A stretch of 64,000 nucleotides of DNA from Larsenimonas rhizosphaerae (GCF_023700005.1 NZ_JAMLJK010000001.1:496001-560000); one strand, 5' to 3'; shown: positions 25,643 to 35,401, numbered from the stretch's first letter. Made by a program: numbers and translations. Notes: generated by a model not told the origin, from the sequence alone.

Positions 25643-27880
25643 CTAGTCGAGTGCCACCGGGTCTACATCGAGGGACCAGCGGAGTCGTCGAGCCTCCGGT
25701 AACTGCTCCATGTAGTGTACTAGCCAGGCGCCGGCATCGTGCAGGGGCGCCCGGCCATCGGCGGCCAGCATGAGCTGAACATGATAGCGACCCTGGCGCC
25801 GTTCCATCGGTGCCGGTACGGGGCCCAGGCAGTCCACCCTGATGTCGTGGGCAGCGACATGGCCCCTCAGCGCCTCACCGATACGACCGAACAGCTCAAG
25901 CAGGTTCTGCTGATGAGGGCTTTCACCGCGCAGCAGCATAAGGTGGCGGTAGGGGGGCAGCCCTGCCTGCCTGCGCTCTACCAGCAGCCGCTCTGCCAGC
26001 GCATCGTAACCCTGCTCGGCGAGCAGAAGCAGGCCGGGGTCATCCGGGTGGTGGGTCTGGATCAATACGCGGCCGGGGTGCTCGGCGCGCCCGGCGCGGC
26101 CTGCCACCTGGATCAGTAGCTGGGCGCTGGTTTCAAGGGCGCGATAATCGGCGCTGTAAAGGCCGCCATCGGCATTGACCACTACCACCAGCGTAATGTG
26201 GGGAAAGTGGTGGCCCTTGGCCAGCATCTGGGTACCGACGAGCAGGCAGGGATCGCCCCGGTGAATGATGTCCAGGGTGTGCTGAAGGGCATCCTTGCGG
26301 CGGGTGCTGTCCCTGTCGACGCGAAGTACCTGCGTGTCCGGAAAGGCGGTAGCCAAGGCATCCTCGGTGCGCTCGGTACCGCTGCCCTGCGGACGAAGGT
26401 CGCCGCTGTGACAGGACGGACAGGCATCCGGGAGGGCGACATGATGATCGCAATGGTGGCAGATCAGTTCCGGAGGATGCCGGTGCAGGGTCAGTCTGGC
26501 ATCGCACCGGGGGCATTCAGCCAGCCAGCCGCACTGATGACATGCCAGCGTGGGCGCGTAGCCTCGACGGTTGATGAAGATCAGCACCTGTCGTTTGAGC
26601 GCAAGCTGCTCGCGGATGGCCTCCAGTGCCGGAGGCGTGAGTCCACCATCCTGAGGACGACCACGAATATCCAGCAGTTCGATGTGCGCCTTGCGGCTGT
26701 GACCGGCGCGCCTGGTCAGGTGGAGGTGGTGATAGCGGCCATCCCTCGCATGCCTGAGCGTGACCAGTGAAGGGGTGGCCGTGCCGAGTACCACGGGAAT
26801 ATGCTCACTTTGGGCGCGCACCAGTGCCAGGTCGCGTGCGTGATAGCGAAGGCCATCCTGCTGCTTGAAGGAATCGTCATGCTCTTCATCGATGATGATG
26901 ATGCCCAGGGCTGCCATGGGGGTGAAGACTGCGGAGCGGGTCCCGATGATGATCCGGGCGCGCCCCGCGCCAGCGGCTTCCCAGGCGTCAAGCCGCTCGT
27001 TGTCGCTCATGCCCGAGTGAAGGGCCACGATCGGCACATTGAAGCGACGCCGAAACCGGTCGAGGGTCTGGGGTGTCAGACCGATTTCCGGTATCAGGAC
27101 CAGCGCCTGCTGCCGACGGTGCAGGACGGCTTCGATCAGCTGAAGATACACTTCGGTCTTGCCGCTGCCTGTCACGCCGTGAAGCAGACTGGGAGAAAAC
27201 CGGCCCAACTGGGCATGTAGGGCCGCGAGCACTTCGCTTTGCTCCCTGCTGAGTGTCAGGGACGGCTCGGCCAGAGTTTCATGGTTGTCCCGTGGAGGGG
27301 CAATGGCCTGTTCCGTATGTACCTCTACCAGGCCCTTGCCGGCGAGGGCTTCCAGCTGCTGGCGTGTAAAGCCCTGTGCCGTAATGGCAGTATGCGGCAT
27401 GCCGCGTCGATGCTGACGCAGCATATCGAGCAGCTCGGCCTGTTTATGAGCCCGGCCCAGCTGCTCGGCGCTGGTTTTCTGGCCTCGCGACGTCAATCGC
27501 CAGCGGTCCAGGGTTCGGGCTTCCAGCGGTCTTCCCTGACGAAGCAGTACCGGCAGGGCCTGAAACAGGGTATCGCCCAGGCTATGCTGGTAATAACGTG
27601 CCGTAAAGCGGCACAGGGCCAGCCAGTCTGCCGGCAGCGGGGTCTGATCGATCAAGGCCTTGATGGGCTTGAGGCGTGACGTGGGGACATCGCTGTCCTG
27701 TTTGGTGCCTACCACGATACCGACCATGTCCCGGTGGCCGAAGCTCAGTTTTACACGCAGGCCTGGCTGCCAGCCCTGAACAGGCGTGTCAGGGCCTGGC
27801 AGGTAGTCAAAGCAGCGGCGCAAGGGAGTCGGTATGGCCACTTCAATGATACGTGGTGCGGCCGAAAACGGGTCGGGCAA
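25643..27880 (-). CDS. priA: Primosomal protein N' (replication restart helicase PriA)
   Basis: 3'-5' superfamily 2 helicase that recognises stalled forks and reloads the replisome. Its 745 residues fit E. coli (732). The Walker A loop GVTGSGKTEVYLQ, DEEH box, and the zinc-binding cysteine cluster (CHQCGWLAECPRC, CHHCDHH, CPSCHS) are intact. The start appears to be TTG at 27880, with GAGG nine bases upstream; the N-terminal RIIEVAIPTPLRRCFDYL aligns with the E. coli start, so the true start cannot be far away. Confidence 0.95.
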   Translation of the reverse strand: MPDPFSAAPRIIEVAIPTPLRRCFDYLPGPDTPVQGWQPGLRVKLSFGHRDMVGIVVGTKQDSDVPTSRLKPIKALIDQTPLPADWLALCRFTARYYQHSLGDTLFQALPVLLRQGRPLEARTLDRWRLTSRGQKTSAEQLGRAHKQAELLDMLRQHRRGMPHTAITAQGFTRQQLEALAGKGLVEVHTEQAIAPPRDNHETLAEPSLTLSREQSEVLAALHAQLGRFSPSLLHGVTGSGKTEVYLQLIEAVLHRRQQALVLIPEIGLTPQTLDRFRRRFNVPIVALHSGMSDNERLDAWEAAGAGRARIIIGTRSAVFTPMAALGIIIIDEEHDDSFKQQDGLRYHARDLALVRAQSEHIPVVLGTATPSLVTLRHARDGRYHHLHLTRRAGHSRKAHIELLDIRGRPQDGGLTPPALEAIREQLALKRQVLIFINRRGYAPTLACHQCGWLAECPRCDARLTLHRHPPELICHHCDHHVALPDACPSCHSGDLRPQGSGTERTEDALATAFPDTQVLRVDRDSTRRKDALQHTLDIIHRGDPCLLVGTQMLAKGHHFPHITLVVVVNADGGLYSADYRALETSAQLLIQVAGRAGRAEHPGRVLIQTHHPDDPGLLLLAEQGYDALAERLLVERRQAGLPPYRHLMLLRGESPHQQNLLELFGRIGEALRGHVAAHDIRVDCLGPVPAPMERRQGRYHVQLMLAADGRAPLHDAGAWLVHYMEQLPEARRLRWSLDVDPVALD

Positions 27881-27906
27881 AACGGGTGGCCTCTGTCAAT
27901 AAAAAC

Positions 27907-27915
27907 TGCTAGAAT
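27907..27915 (+). promoter_or_regulatory. Extended -10 promoter element for rpmE
   Basis: TGCTAGAAT: a TGN extension followed by a near-consensus -10, about 140 bp before the rpmE start and divergent from priA. The -35 region is poor, as is common for extended -10 promoters. Confidence 0.45.
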
Positions 27916-28056
27916 TCGCGGCCTTCTGGGCACGCCAGTAGAACATACTCCCGGAGTAATGGCATCCCGGCGTGTGCCAGGGACTTCACTTTTCCACATC
28001 CGTATGCGGTGCCTGGCAGTAGATCAGGTGGCGGCATGCCTCAAGAGGTCATCCCG

Positions 28057-28269
28057 ATGAAACAGTCGATCCATCCGAATTACAACCACGTCAACGTTAC
28101 CTGCTCCTGCGGCGCAGAGTTTGCAATTGGCACCACGTCCAGCGACGACTTTACTGTCGACGTCTGCTCACAGTGCCATCCTTTCTATACCGGCAAGCAG
28201 AAGCAGGCGACTACCGGTGGCCGTGTCGAGCGCTTCAACAAGCGTTTCGGTGCTTCCATCAAGCGCTGA
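28057..28269 (+). CDS. rpmE: 50S ribosomal protein L31 (zinc-binding form)
   Basis: A 70-residue large-subunit protein. It starts [16 protein letters not shown] and carries the four cysteines CSC and CSQC of the zinc-binding C+ form, then [21 protein letters not shown]. Length equals E. coli L31. The upstream in-frame ATG at 28009 is rejected in favour of the ATG at 28057, which has AAGAGGT in front. Zinc-binding L31 is usually replaced by a zinc-free paralogue under zinc limitation; no such paralogue is in the window. Confidence 0.98.
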   Translation: MKQSIHPNYNHVNVTCSCGAEFAIGTTSSDDFTVDVCSQCHPFYTGKQKQATTGGRVERFNKRFGASIKR

Positions 28270-28304
28270 GTGGTGTGGTCGGGATGTCCTCCCGGCCAGC
28301 AAGG

Positions 28305-28330
28305 AGCCCGCCTTTTCGGCGGGCTTTTTT
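28305..28330 (+). terminator. Rho-independent terminator after rpmE
   Basis: AGCCCGCC (28305-28312), loop TTTTC, GGCGGGCT (28318-28325), then TTTTT to 28330. Confidence 0.9.
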
Positions 28331-28503
28331 GTGTCTGCATGTGGCACTCGGATAAGGGTTTCATTATGTCGAAAAGGCTACCCATAACCCCCTTGTGATG
28401 GATAAAAGTTCAATGGTGGCGGGGGGTTAGTAAAGTTGTTGAGCGTGGGCTTTTTATATACTCTGGTCCTGAGTGACACCATGACGATACAGGAAAAGAG
28501 ACC

Positions 28504-29775
28504 ATGAGCGATTCCAAACGACAGGCGGCGCTGGATTACCACGCCAAACCGATTCCTGGCAAATTGTCGATTGAGGTCACCAAGCCGACGACAACCGCGA
28601 AGCATCTGGCGCTGGCTTACAGTCCCGGCGTGGCGGAGCCTGTTCGTGAAATAGCGAAGGATCCTGAAACCGCCTATCTCTATACCGGCAAGGGCAACCT
28701 TGTGGCGGTAATCTCCAATGGTTCGGCCATTCTGGGGCTGGGTAACCTGGGCCCGCTGGCCAGCAAGCCGGTGATGGAGGGCAAGGGGGTATTGTTCAAG
28801 TGCTTCGCCGGGGTCAACGCCATCGATATCGAGGTAGACGCGGAAAGCCCGCAGGCATTTATCGATACGGTTGCCCGCATTGCCGATACCTGGGGCGGCA
28901 TCAATCTGGAAGACATCAAGGCGCCGGAGTGCTTTGAAATCGAACAGGCCCTCAAGGAGCGCTGCAACGTCCCCGTGTTTCATGATGATCAGCACGGGAC
29001 AGCCATTGTCACAGCGGCCGGCCTTCTGAATGCCCTGTCGATTGCCGGCAAGCGGCTTGAAGAGGCGCGTATCGTTTGTCTGGGCGCGGGGTCGGCCGCC
29101 ATTGCCTGCATGAAACTGCTGATTTCCTGCGGGGCGAAGGTTGAGAACATGGCCATGCTCGACCGGAATGGTGTTATCCACGCCGAGCGTGAAGACCTCA
29201 ATCAGTACAAGGCAATGTTTGCCAACGAGACTGATCATCGGACGCTGGATGATGTCATCGAAGGAGCCGACGTGTTTCTGGGGCTGTCCGGCCCGAACCT
29301 TTTCTCGGCTGAGCAATTGAAGAAGATGGCGGACTCACCCGTCGTTTTTGCCTGTTCGAACCCTGATCCTGAAATTCATCCGGACGTGGCCAATGAAGCC
29401 CGTGATGATGTCATCATGGCGACCGGGCGTTCCGATTACCCCAATCAGGTCAATAATGTACTGGGCTTCCCGTTCATTTTCCGTGGTGCGCTTGATGTGC
29501 GGGCCACTGAAATCAACGAGGCCATGAAAGTGGCGGCAGTGCATGCACTGAAGGATCTTGCACGGGAGCCGGTAACCCAGGAAGTTCTGGATGCCTATGA
29601 AGTTGACGCCCTGTCCTTTGGCCGTGGGTACATTCTGCCGACTCCGATGGATTCCCGTTTGCTGGATCGTGTTTCCTCTGCGGTAGCGCAGGCTGCGATC
29701 GATTCCGGCGTGGCAGAGAAAGGCTTCCCGGCACATTATCCGCTGAAGCGTGTTGAAGACGTTTACGCGCGCTGA
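28504..29775 (+). CDS. maeB: Malic enzyme, short MaeB-type
   Basis: Oxidatively decarboxylates malate to pyruvate with NAD(P)+, linking the TCA cycle to pyruvate and supplying reducing power. It has 423 residues and lacks the C-terminal phosphotransacetylase-like domain of E. coli MaeB (759), like the short enzymes of Pseudomonas. Malate-site motifs YSPGVAEP (near residue 40) and HDDQHGTAIV (near 160), and the Rossmann loop CLGAGSAAIA, are present. Cofactor preference is not certain from sequence. The ATG is preceded by AGGA. Confidence 0.93.
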   Translation: MSDSKRQAALDYHAKPIPGKLSIEVTKPTTTAKHLALAYSPGVAEPVREIAKDPETAYLYTGKGNLVAVISNGSAILGLGNLGPLASKPVMEGKGVLFKCFAGVNAIDIEVDAESPQAFIDTVARIADTWGGINLEDIKAPECFEIEQALKERCNVPVFHDDQHGTAIVTAAGLLNALSIAGKRLEEARIVCLGAGSAAIACMKLLISCGAKVENMAMLDRNGVIHAEREDLNQYKAMFANETDHRTLDDVIEGADVFLGLSGPNLFSAEQLKKMADSPVVFACSNPDPEIHPDVANEARDDVIMATGRSDYPNQVNNVLGFPFIFRGALDVRATEINEAMKVAAVHALKDLAREPVTQEVLDAYEVDALSFGRGYILPTPMDSRLLDRVSSAVAQAAIDSGVAEKGFPAHYPLKRVEDVYAR

Positions 29776-29789
29776 TTCGCCGTGCAGTG

Positions 29790-29825
29790 ACGTAAAAAAG
29801 CCCGCGCAAGCGGGCTTTTTTACGT
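29790..29825. terminator. Bidirectional terminator between malic enzyme and DUF481 genes
   Basis: Perfect 16-bp inverted repeat ACGTAAAAAAGCCCGC (29790-29805) / GCGGGCTTTTTTACGT (29810-29825) with a GCAA loop. A-runs and T-runs on both sides let it end transcription from both convergent genes. Confidence 0.92.
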
Positions 29826-29846
29826 CTGCAGGACAGGGTTACTGTC

Positions 29847-30623
29847 TTACAGGCCGTACACCAACGAAACGGCTGTCCGAGTATCCGTTTTGGATTCGGC
29901 GTCTGATGGTGGATTGGTATTGTGCTCGACCTGGTAGGCTACCTTCAGTGACAGTGTTTGATTGATCGCCACCTGAAGTGCGGTTTCCGAGCGACCAATC
30001 ACGTTTTCATCGGTAGCTTCGCCGACCACACCTTCCGTGAAGGCTGCCGTGTCGGAGACCTGCCACTTGTAGTTCACCGCGCCGTAGGCCAGCGCCAGGT
30101 TCTTGACGTCACCGTCGTCGTAGACGTCATGGCGAAGCCCCGGGCCGCCTTCAAGTGATAGGGTATGGACGGGGCCTTCGAGCAGCTGGCGCCCGTAACC
30201 ACCCGCCAGCGTGGTTTGAGAGTCATAACCGCTGAAGCGGTCCTTGTCCCAGCGTACGACCCCAAACAGGTAGTTCCGGTCATCCAGGTTATAGCGCGTG
30301 CGGCCCGCTGCAATATATTCCTCGGCAGATTGCTCGCCGTCTTCGCTGGCACTGGTAGCTTCCCCGTGCAGGCTGTAACTCCAGGCGTCGTCGTACCAGG
30401 TACCGGTTCCCTTGCTCAGCAGGGTTTCACTGTCACTGTTGCCTGTCAGGCGGGTATAGCCGAATTCGGCGCTGCCCTCAAAGCCCTTCTCGGTGCGATG
30501 GTCAAGTGCATTGAATGTGTCATCGAAGTCGATATCGTCGTCTGCATGGGCAGGCAGCGAAAGGGCGGTCGCAATCGCAAGACAGCCACCAAGGGTGAGG
30601 CAGCCGGTATAGGAAATGGCCAT
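29847..30623 (-). CDS. DUF481 outer-membrane protein (paralogue 1)
   Basis: DUF481 (YdiY-like) protein of 258 residues with a signal peptide (MAISYTG...LSLPAHA) followed by an acidic mature start (DDDIDFDD). The barrel-like part carries the family pattern EFGYTRLTGNSDSETLLSKG and RFSGYDSQ, and the last strand ends TAVSLVYGL. It is probably an outer-membrane beta-barrel; the function of the family is unknown. The ATG at 30623 is chosen because it starts a clean signal sequence; 16 upstream in-frame codons lack one. A paralogue follows immediately upstream. Confidence 0.82.
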   Translation of the reverse strand: MAISYTGCLTLGGCLAIATALSLPAHADDDIDFDDTFNALDHRTEKGFEGSAEFGYTRLTGNSDSETLLSKGTGTWYDDAWSYSLHGEATSASEDGEQSAEEYIAAGRTRYNLDDRNYLFGVVRWDKDRFSGYDSQTTLAGGYGRQLLEGPVHTLSLEGGPGLRHDVYDDGDVKNLALAYGAVNYKWQVSDTAAFTEGVVGEATDENVIGRSETALQVAINQTLSLKVAYQVEHNTNPPSDAESKTDTRTAVSLVYGL

Positions 30624-30746
30624 GGGATCATGTTCTCGAGCGAGGGAAATACGTGATGGAAAGACTGACATTACCGTGTAGGCTCAACCCGTCTAATGGG
30701 GCGATACCAGGCCATCTACTCTAGCGTCAGTGAAATAAAACAGTGT

Positions 30747-31526
30747 TCAGAAATTGTAAAGAATCGAAGCGGCTGTGGTGGTATCCGTATCTACATCCGC
30801 TTCGTCAGGTGTGTTGCTGTTGTTTTTGATTTCGTGGGAAAACTTCAGTGCGAGATGGTCATTCAGCGGCACGGAGATGGCGCTGTAGGAGCGTGAGATA
30901 ATGTTGTCTATGGTGGCTTCGACAGAAAGCTCCTGTTCAAAGGTGGCACTGGCTGAAAAGTCATATACGTAGTCAAGCGCGCCGTAACCGACGAGCAAAT
31001 TTCGGTCACCCCCGCTTTCAAGGGCGTCGCGACGAAATCCCGGGCCGGTTTCCAGCGACAGGTGGTGTGGTGACTCACTCAGAATATGGCGACCATAGCC
31101 GGCAATGACCGTAGCCTGATAGTCATAGCCTGAAAACCGTTCCTTGTCATACCGTGCCAGGTTGAACAGGTAGTGCGGGCCTTCAAGGCTCAATCGCTGC
31201 CTGGCTCCCAGCAGGTATTCTTCGGCACTGACCCGGTCATTGTCTTCCACGCGCTTGGTTTCGGCCCGCAGGGTGCGTGTCCAGGGCCCTGTGTACCAGG
31301 TCATCGACCCCTTGGCGAGCAGGGTCTCGCTGTTACTGTTGCCGGACAGGCTGGTATAGCCCAGCTCGGCGTTGCCACTGATGCCCGTTTCCTTGTCAGA
31401 GGCTGCCGGAGGCGCATAAAACAGGTTATCGTCGGCCGCCATGGCGGAAGTCGAGGCAACAAGCCACAGGATGCCTGTCATCAGGGGCCATCCGGACAGC
31501 GGTCGGGGTGAAGCTGAAGTTGTCAT
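30747..31526 (-). CDS. DUF481 outer-membrane protein (paralogue 2)
   Basis: A second DUF481 protein, 259 residues, with a signal peptide (MTTSASPRPLSGWPLMTGILW...AMA). It shares with its neighbour the pattern AELGYTSLSGNSNSETLLAKG, RYDKERFSGYDYQ and LSLETGPGFRRD, so the pair is a tandem duplication that has since diverged. It ends with Phe (ASILYNF), the usual signal for barrel assembly. Its own 123-bp upstream gap to the mrcA terminator suggests a separate promoter. Confidence 0.82.
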   Translation of the reverse strand: MTTSASPRPLSGWPLMTGILWLVASTSAMAADDNLFYAPPAASDKETGISGNAELGYTSLSGNSNSETLLAKGSMTWYTGPWTRTLRAETKRVEDNDRVSAEEYLLGARQRLSLEGPHYLFNLARYDKERFSGYDYQATVIAGYGRHILSESPHHLSLETGPGFRRDALESGGDRNLLVGYGALDYVYDFSASATFEQELSVEATIDNIISRSYSAISVPLNDHLALKFSHEIKNNSNTPDEADVDTDTTTAASILYNF

Positions 31527-31548
31527 GGTATCGGCATAGTCGGGTGAT

Positions 31549-31580
31549 ATAAAAGGCCACCGATACCAGTCGGTGGCCTT
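31549..31580 (-). terminator. Rho-independent terminator after mrcA
   Basis: AAGGCCACCG (31553-31562) and CGGTGGCCTT (31571-31580) form a perfect 10-bp stem with an 8-base loop; the minus-strand transcript then reads UUUUAUAU. Confidence 0.85.
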
Positions 31581-31586
31581 GTGTGC

Positions 31587-34109
31587 CTAGAAAATGGCGT
31601 CGTAACTGCCGGTGCCCTGTGAGCCGCTCTGATCTTCCAGTTCGGGGCGAACGGAGCGCTCCTGGTAGGGGGGCAGGCGGTCTTTCGTAAAGATTTCCGT
31701 GATGCCACCCGGCTCGTTATCCTGCAGCCGCTTTCCGGTCTCCGGGTCTATTCGTGCGGTAATGATATCTGCCGGGCGTTCCATGCGAGCAGAAGGCGTT
31801 CCCTTCAGTGCCTTGCCCATGAAATCCATCCAGATCGGCAGGGCGGCCTGCGCGCCGTACTCGCCAGTGGTCTTGTTGGAGTCCTTGCCGACCCATACCG
31901 AGGCGACCAGCTTGCTGTTGAAGCCGGAGAACCATGCATCGCGTTGATCGTTGCTGGTCCCTGTCTTGCCGGCCAGGTCATCACGGCCAAGGGCTTTCGC
32001 TGCGTGGCCGGTGCCCTTCTGGATGACGTCTTCCATCATGCTGCGCAGCATGTAGACCGCTTCAGGAGATGCAATGCGTTCGGCTACCGGGTAGATGCGC
32101 CCATCCATCCTGACTGTGCTCTGGGTCGGATCGCACTGGGGGCAGGCGATCGGCGGCGGCGTGGTATCCAGCAGGTTCGGGCCTTCATCACCCTGCTGTA
32201 CGCGCTTGATGAACCAGGGCGTTACCTTGTAGCCCCCGTTGGCAATTTCAGCGTAGCCGCGGGCCATTTCAAGAGGGCTGATCGAGGCGCTGCCAAGGGC
32301 CAGCGACAGGCCGTGGGGCAGCTCCTTCTTATTGAAGCCCATCTTTTCAAGGAAGGCGATGGTGGTATCAAGGCCGGTAGCCTGCAGGGTGCGTATGGAT
32401 ACCAGGTTGCGCGAGCGATAAAGGCCGACCCGGAGCCGGGTGGGGCCCATGAAGTTGAGCTCGGCATTTTCCGGGCGCCAGCCATCCTTTGGACCGCCCT
32501 GGACGACCGGTGCATCGTTGATGATGGTCGCCGGCGACATGCCGGCATTTTCCAGCGCGCTCAGATAAATGAACGGCTTGAAGTTGGAGCCTGCCTGGCG
32601 ACGTGCCTGCGTGGCGCGGTTGAACTCACTGTAGTGGAAATCGAATCCGCCCTGCAGGGCGCGCACTGCGCCGGTCCGGGGGTCAAGAACCACCATGGCG
32701 GCTTCAGCATCGGGCATCTGTGACAGGCGCCAGTGATCGCCGTCCTTCATGATGCGGATCAGGTCGCCACGGTGGGCGATGGCCTCGGCTGATGCGGGTA
32801 CACCGCCACGCCACTTGGCGCTTTTGAATTCGCGCGCCCACTCAAGGCCATCCCAGTCGATGGTGATGACGCCGTCATAGCGGGACAGTACCTTCATCTG
32901 GCGGCCATCGGTGCTGACCACGATACCAGGCTGAAGTGGTCCATAGGCCGGCGTATTGTCCAGCACATTGACCCAGTTACTGGCATCGCCCTCGATCCCG
33001 TCGACCTGTGTGCGGCTGCGTTCCGCGGCCTGGCGTGCGGTCTGTTCCACTTCCGGTGATTCTGCCAGTTCTTCTTCCAGCCCCCGGCGATCTGCACTGT
33101 CCTGGGCATCAGCCAGGCGCTTGGGAATGCCCTTTTTCTCGACGCCGCGCCAGCCATGGCGGGTGTCATAGTCGATCAGTCCCTTGACCAGTGCCTTGCG
33201 AGCATCTTCCTGATAGGTGCTGTTGATCGTGGTAGTGATGCGGTAATCGCCCGTATAGGCCTTGTCGCCATAATGTTCAAGGGCGTAGCGCCGCGCCATT
33301 TCAGCGATATAGGGCGCCTGGACTTCAGGCTCCGTGCGGTGACGCGAGACCTCGATGGGGGACTGAACAGCCTGCTTGTAGGTCGCTTCGTCGATGTAAT
33401 TCAGGTTGCGCATGCGCAACAGGATCCAGTTGCGGCGAATCAACGAGCGTTCCGGGTTGGCAATCGGATTCAGGCTTGAAGGCGCCTTGGGCAGCCCGGC
33501 AATGGTCGCCATTTCCGGAAGGGACAGCTCACCGAGCGGCTTGTCGAAATAGGCTTCGGCCGCAGCACCAATACCGTAGGAGCCTTGCCCGAGGTAAATC
33601 TTGTTGACGTAGAGTTCCATGATCTGCTGCTTGCTCAGGATCTGTTCCATCTGCAATGACAGCAGGATCTCGCGGATCTTGCGGGTGAAGGTCTGATCCA
33701 GCGTCAGCAGGTAGTTACGTGCAACCTGCATGGTAATGGTACTGCCACCGGACTGAATGTCTCCGCTGGCCCCGAGCTGTACGAAGGCTCGCAGAAGCCC
33801 CTTGGGGTCAATGCCCGGATGATGGAAAAAGCCTGAATCCTCGGCAGCCATCAGTGCATGGACAAACTGCGGTGGAATTTCATCGTAGGTTACCAGCTGG
33901 CGCTTCTGGGATCCGAATTCGTCAAGCAGCTTGCCGTCTTCGGTATAGATGCGAAGTGGCATCTGCAACTGATAGTTCTGGAGCTGATGAACGTCCGGCA
34001 GGCTGGGTGCAAAGTACAGTGCCGCGCCGGTTACAGACAGGGCTATGCCTGCCGTTAAAGACACCAGAAAGAACAGGATCCGGGAAACGAAACGTCTGAA
34101 AAACTTCAT
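31587..34109 (-). CDS. mrcA: Penicillin-binding protein 1A (bifunctional transglycosylase/transpeptidase)
   Basis: Class A PBP that polymerises and cross-links peptidoglycan. It has 840 residues (E. coli PBP1a 850). An N-terminal membrane anchor (residues 10-33) is followed by the glycosyltransferase motifs EDSGFFHHPGID (Glu90) and GGSTITMQVARN, an OB-like insertion, then the transpeptidase SxxK (GSNFKPF, about residue 508), SRN and KTGT (about residue 715). All catalytic residues are present. The gene is divergent from pilM, a linkage also known from Pseudomonas. Confidence 0.97.
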   Translation of the reverse strand: MKFFRRFVSRILFFLVSLTAGIALSVTGAALYFAPSLPDVHQLQNYQLQMPLRIYTEDGKLLDEFGSQKRQLVTYDEIPPQFVHALMAAEDSGFFHHPGIDPKGLLRAFVQLGASGDIQSGGSTITMQVARNYLLTLDQTFTRKIREILLSLQMEQILSKQQIMELYVNKIYLGQGSYGIGAAAEAYFDKPLGELSLPEMATIAGLPKAPSSLNPIANPERSLIRRNWILLRMRNLNYIDEATYKQAVQSPIEVSRHRTEPEVQAPYIAEMARRYALEHYGDKAYTGDYRITTTINSTYQEDARKALVKGLIDYDTRHGWRGVEKKGIPKRLADAQDSADRRGLEEELAESPEVEQTARQAAERSRTQVDGIEGDASNWVNVLDNTPAYGPLQPGIVVSTDGRQMKVLSRYDGVITIDWDGLEWAREFKSAKWRGGVPASAEAIAHRGDLIRIMKDGDHWRLSQMPDAEAAMVVLDPRTGAVRALQGGFDFHYSEFNRATQARRQAGSNFKPFIYLSALENAGMSPATIINDAPVVQGGPKDGWRPENAELNFMGPTRLRVGLYRSRNLVSIRTLQATGLDTTIAFLEKMGFNKKELPHGLSLALGSASISPLEMARGYAEIANGGYKVTPWFIKRVQQGDEGPNLLDTTPPPIACPQCDPTQSTVRMDGRIYPVAERIASPEAVYMLRSMMEDVIQKGTGHAAKALGRDDLAGKTGTSNDQRDAWFSGFNSKLVASVWVGKDSNKTTGEYGAQAALPIWMDFMGKALKGTPSARMERPADIITARIDPETGKRLQDNEPGGITEIFTKDRLPPYQERSVRPELEDQSGSQGTGSYDAIF

Positions 34110-34177
34110 GAAAAACGCAGTCCGTCGATTGGGGAGGCGGTCATGCCTGGATGGGTGAGACGATCCACAGCCTCCGC

Positions 34178-34206
34178 ATTATAAGGAGTGTGGCGCAGTG
34201 TCACCA
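34178..34206 (-). promoter_or_regulatory. Candidate promoter for mrcA
   Basis: Minus strand: a consensus TATAAT (34183-34178). Upstream is either GTGACA with a short 15-bp spacer (34204-34199) or TGGTGA with a 17-bp spacer (34206-34201). It lies about 70 bp before the mrcA start. Confidence 0.5.
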
Positions 34207-34333
34207 GCGCCTGAAGCGGGTATGCGCACTGCGGCCACATCCTGCCGGAATCAGTCCCGTTCATGAAGCACTATCGGCGTGACGTTGAAAACATCAAGAC
34301 CGGGGTGTCTTGCATTCATGGGGAGAACCGTCC

Positions 34334-35401
34334 GTGTTCGGTTTCAAGGCTAAGGGCCAGGGGTTGCTGGGCATCGACATTACCTCGGCGACTGTCAAGT
34401 TGATCGAGTTGAACCGTCAGGGTTCACGCTTTGGCGTGGAAAGCTATGCCGTGCGTCCGGTGCCTGAAGGCGCCGTGGTTGAACGACGCATCCGTGACAT
34501 GGATGAGGTCGTCATGACGCTCAAGCGTGCCATTGATCACGCGTCACCCAGAACAACCCGGGCCGTCGTGGCATTGCCGACGTCCGCGGCGATTACCAAG
34601 ATCATCCAGCTGCCGATGTCCTTTTCCGATGATGATATCGAAGCACGCATCGCGCTCGACTCAGACAAGCATATTCCTTATCCGTTCAGTGAAGTCGCAC
34701 TCGATTTTCAGCGTCTTGGTCCACATCATCGCTATCCGGACCAGCAGGATATCATGCTGGTGGCCTGTCGCCTTCAGGATGTTGAACTGCTGACTACGGC
34801 GGTCACGGAGGCCGGCCTTACACCTGTGGCAGTGGATGTTGAAGGCTTCGCGATGGAGCGTGCCTACCGCGCACTCCTGCCGGCTTCGCTCACGCTTGAA
34901 CAGCTCGAAAAGACCACGGATGCCCTGCTGGACTGCGGCGCCTCGATGACCAGTTTTCATGCAGTCACTGGCGGCCGCATCGTGCATACCCGGGATAGCG
35001 TCATGGGAGGGCGCCAGCTGACTGATGAAATTCGTCAGACCTACCGATTGACACTGGAGGAGGCGGGCATTGCCAAAAAACGGGGCGATCGGGAGCGTTA
35101 CGAGGAGCGGTTGCTGGCCCCGTTTCGCACATCACTGGTGCAGCAGGCGTTGCGCTCGCTTCAGCTTTATTACTCGGCTGCCGGTGCACGTGAAATTCGT
35201 CGCCTGATTCTGTGTGGTGGTACCAGCATGCTTGACGGCTTTGTTCAGCAACTGGCCAGAGAAAGCGGGCTGGATGTGGTGCTGGCAGACCCCTTTGCCG
35301 ATATGACGCTCAGCAAGCGCATTGATGTGACCGCGCTGTCCCGAGATGCGCCGGCCATGATGACGGCCTGTGGGCTGGCTTTGAAGGAGATTGCGTCATG
35401 A
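34334..35401 (+). CDS. pilM: Type IV pilus assembly protein PilM
   Basis: Cytoplasmic actin-like ATP-binding protein that binds the N terminus of PilN and links the pilus alignment complex to the motors. I start it at GTG 34334, with GGGGAG about eight bases upstream, giving 355 residues (P. aeruginosa 354). Motifs are LLGIDITSATVKLIEL near the start, DCGASMTSFH and LCGGTSMLDGF. Its stop overlaps pilN (ATGA). The pilMNOPQ order is that of Pseudomonas. Confidence 0.95.
   Translation: MFGFKAKGQGLLGIDITSATVKLIELNRQGSRFGVESYAVRPVPEGAVVERRIRDMDEVVMTLKRAIDHASPRTTRAVVALPTSAAITKIIQLPMSFSDDDIEARIALDSDKHIPYPFSEVALDFQRLGPHHRYPDQQDIMLVACRLQDVELLTTAVTEAGLTPVAVDVEGFAMERAYRALLPASLTLEQLEKTTDALLDCGASMTSFHAVTGGRIVHTRDSVMGGRQLTDEIRQTYRLTLEEAGIAKKRGDRERYEERLLAPFRTSLVQQALRSLQLYYSAAGAREIRRLILCGGTSMLDGFVQQLARESGLDVVLADPFADMTLSKRIDVTALSRDAPAMMTACGLALKEIAS

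Noticed and set aside
34286-34320. Possible sigma-54 or sigma-70 promoter before pilM
   Set aside because: GG-to-GC spacing is eight rather than ten, and the -10 after TTGAAA is weak.
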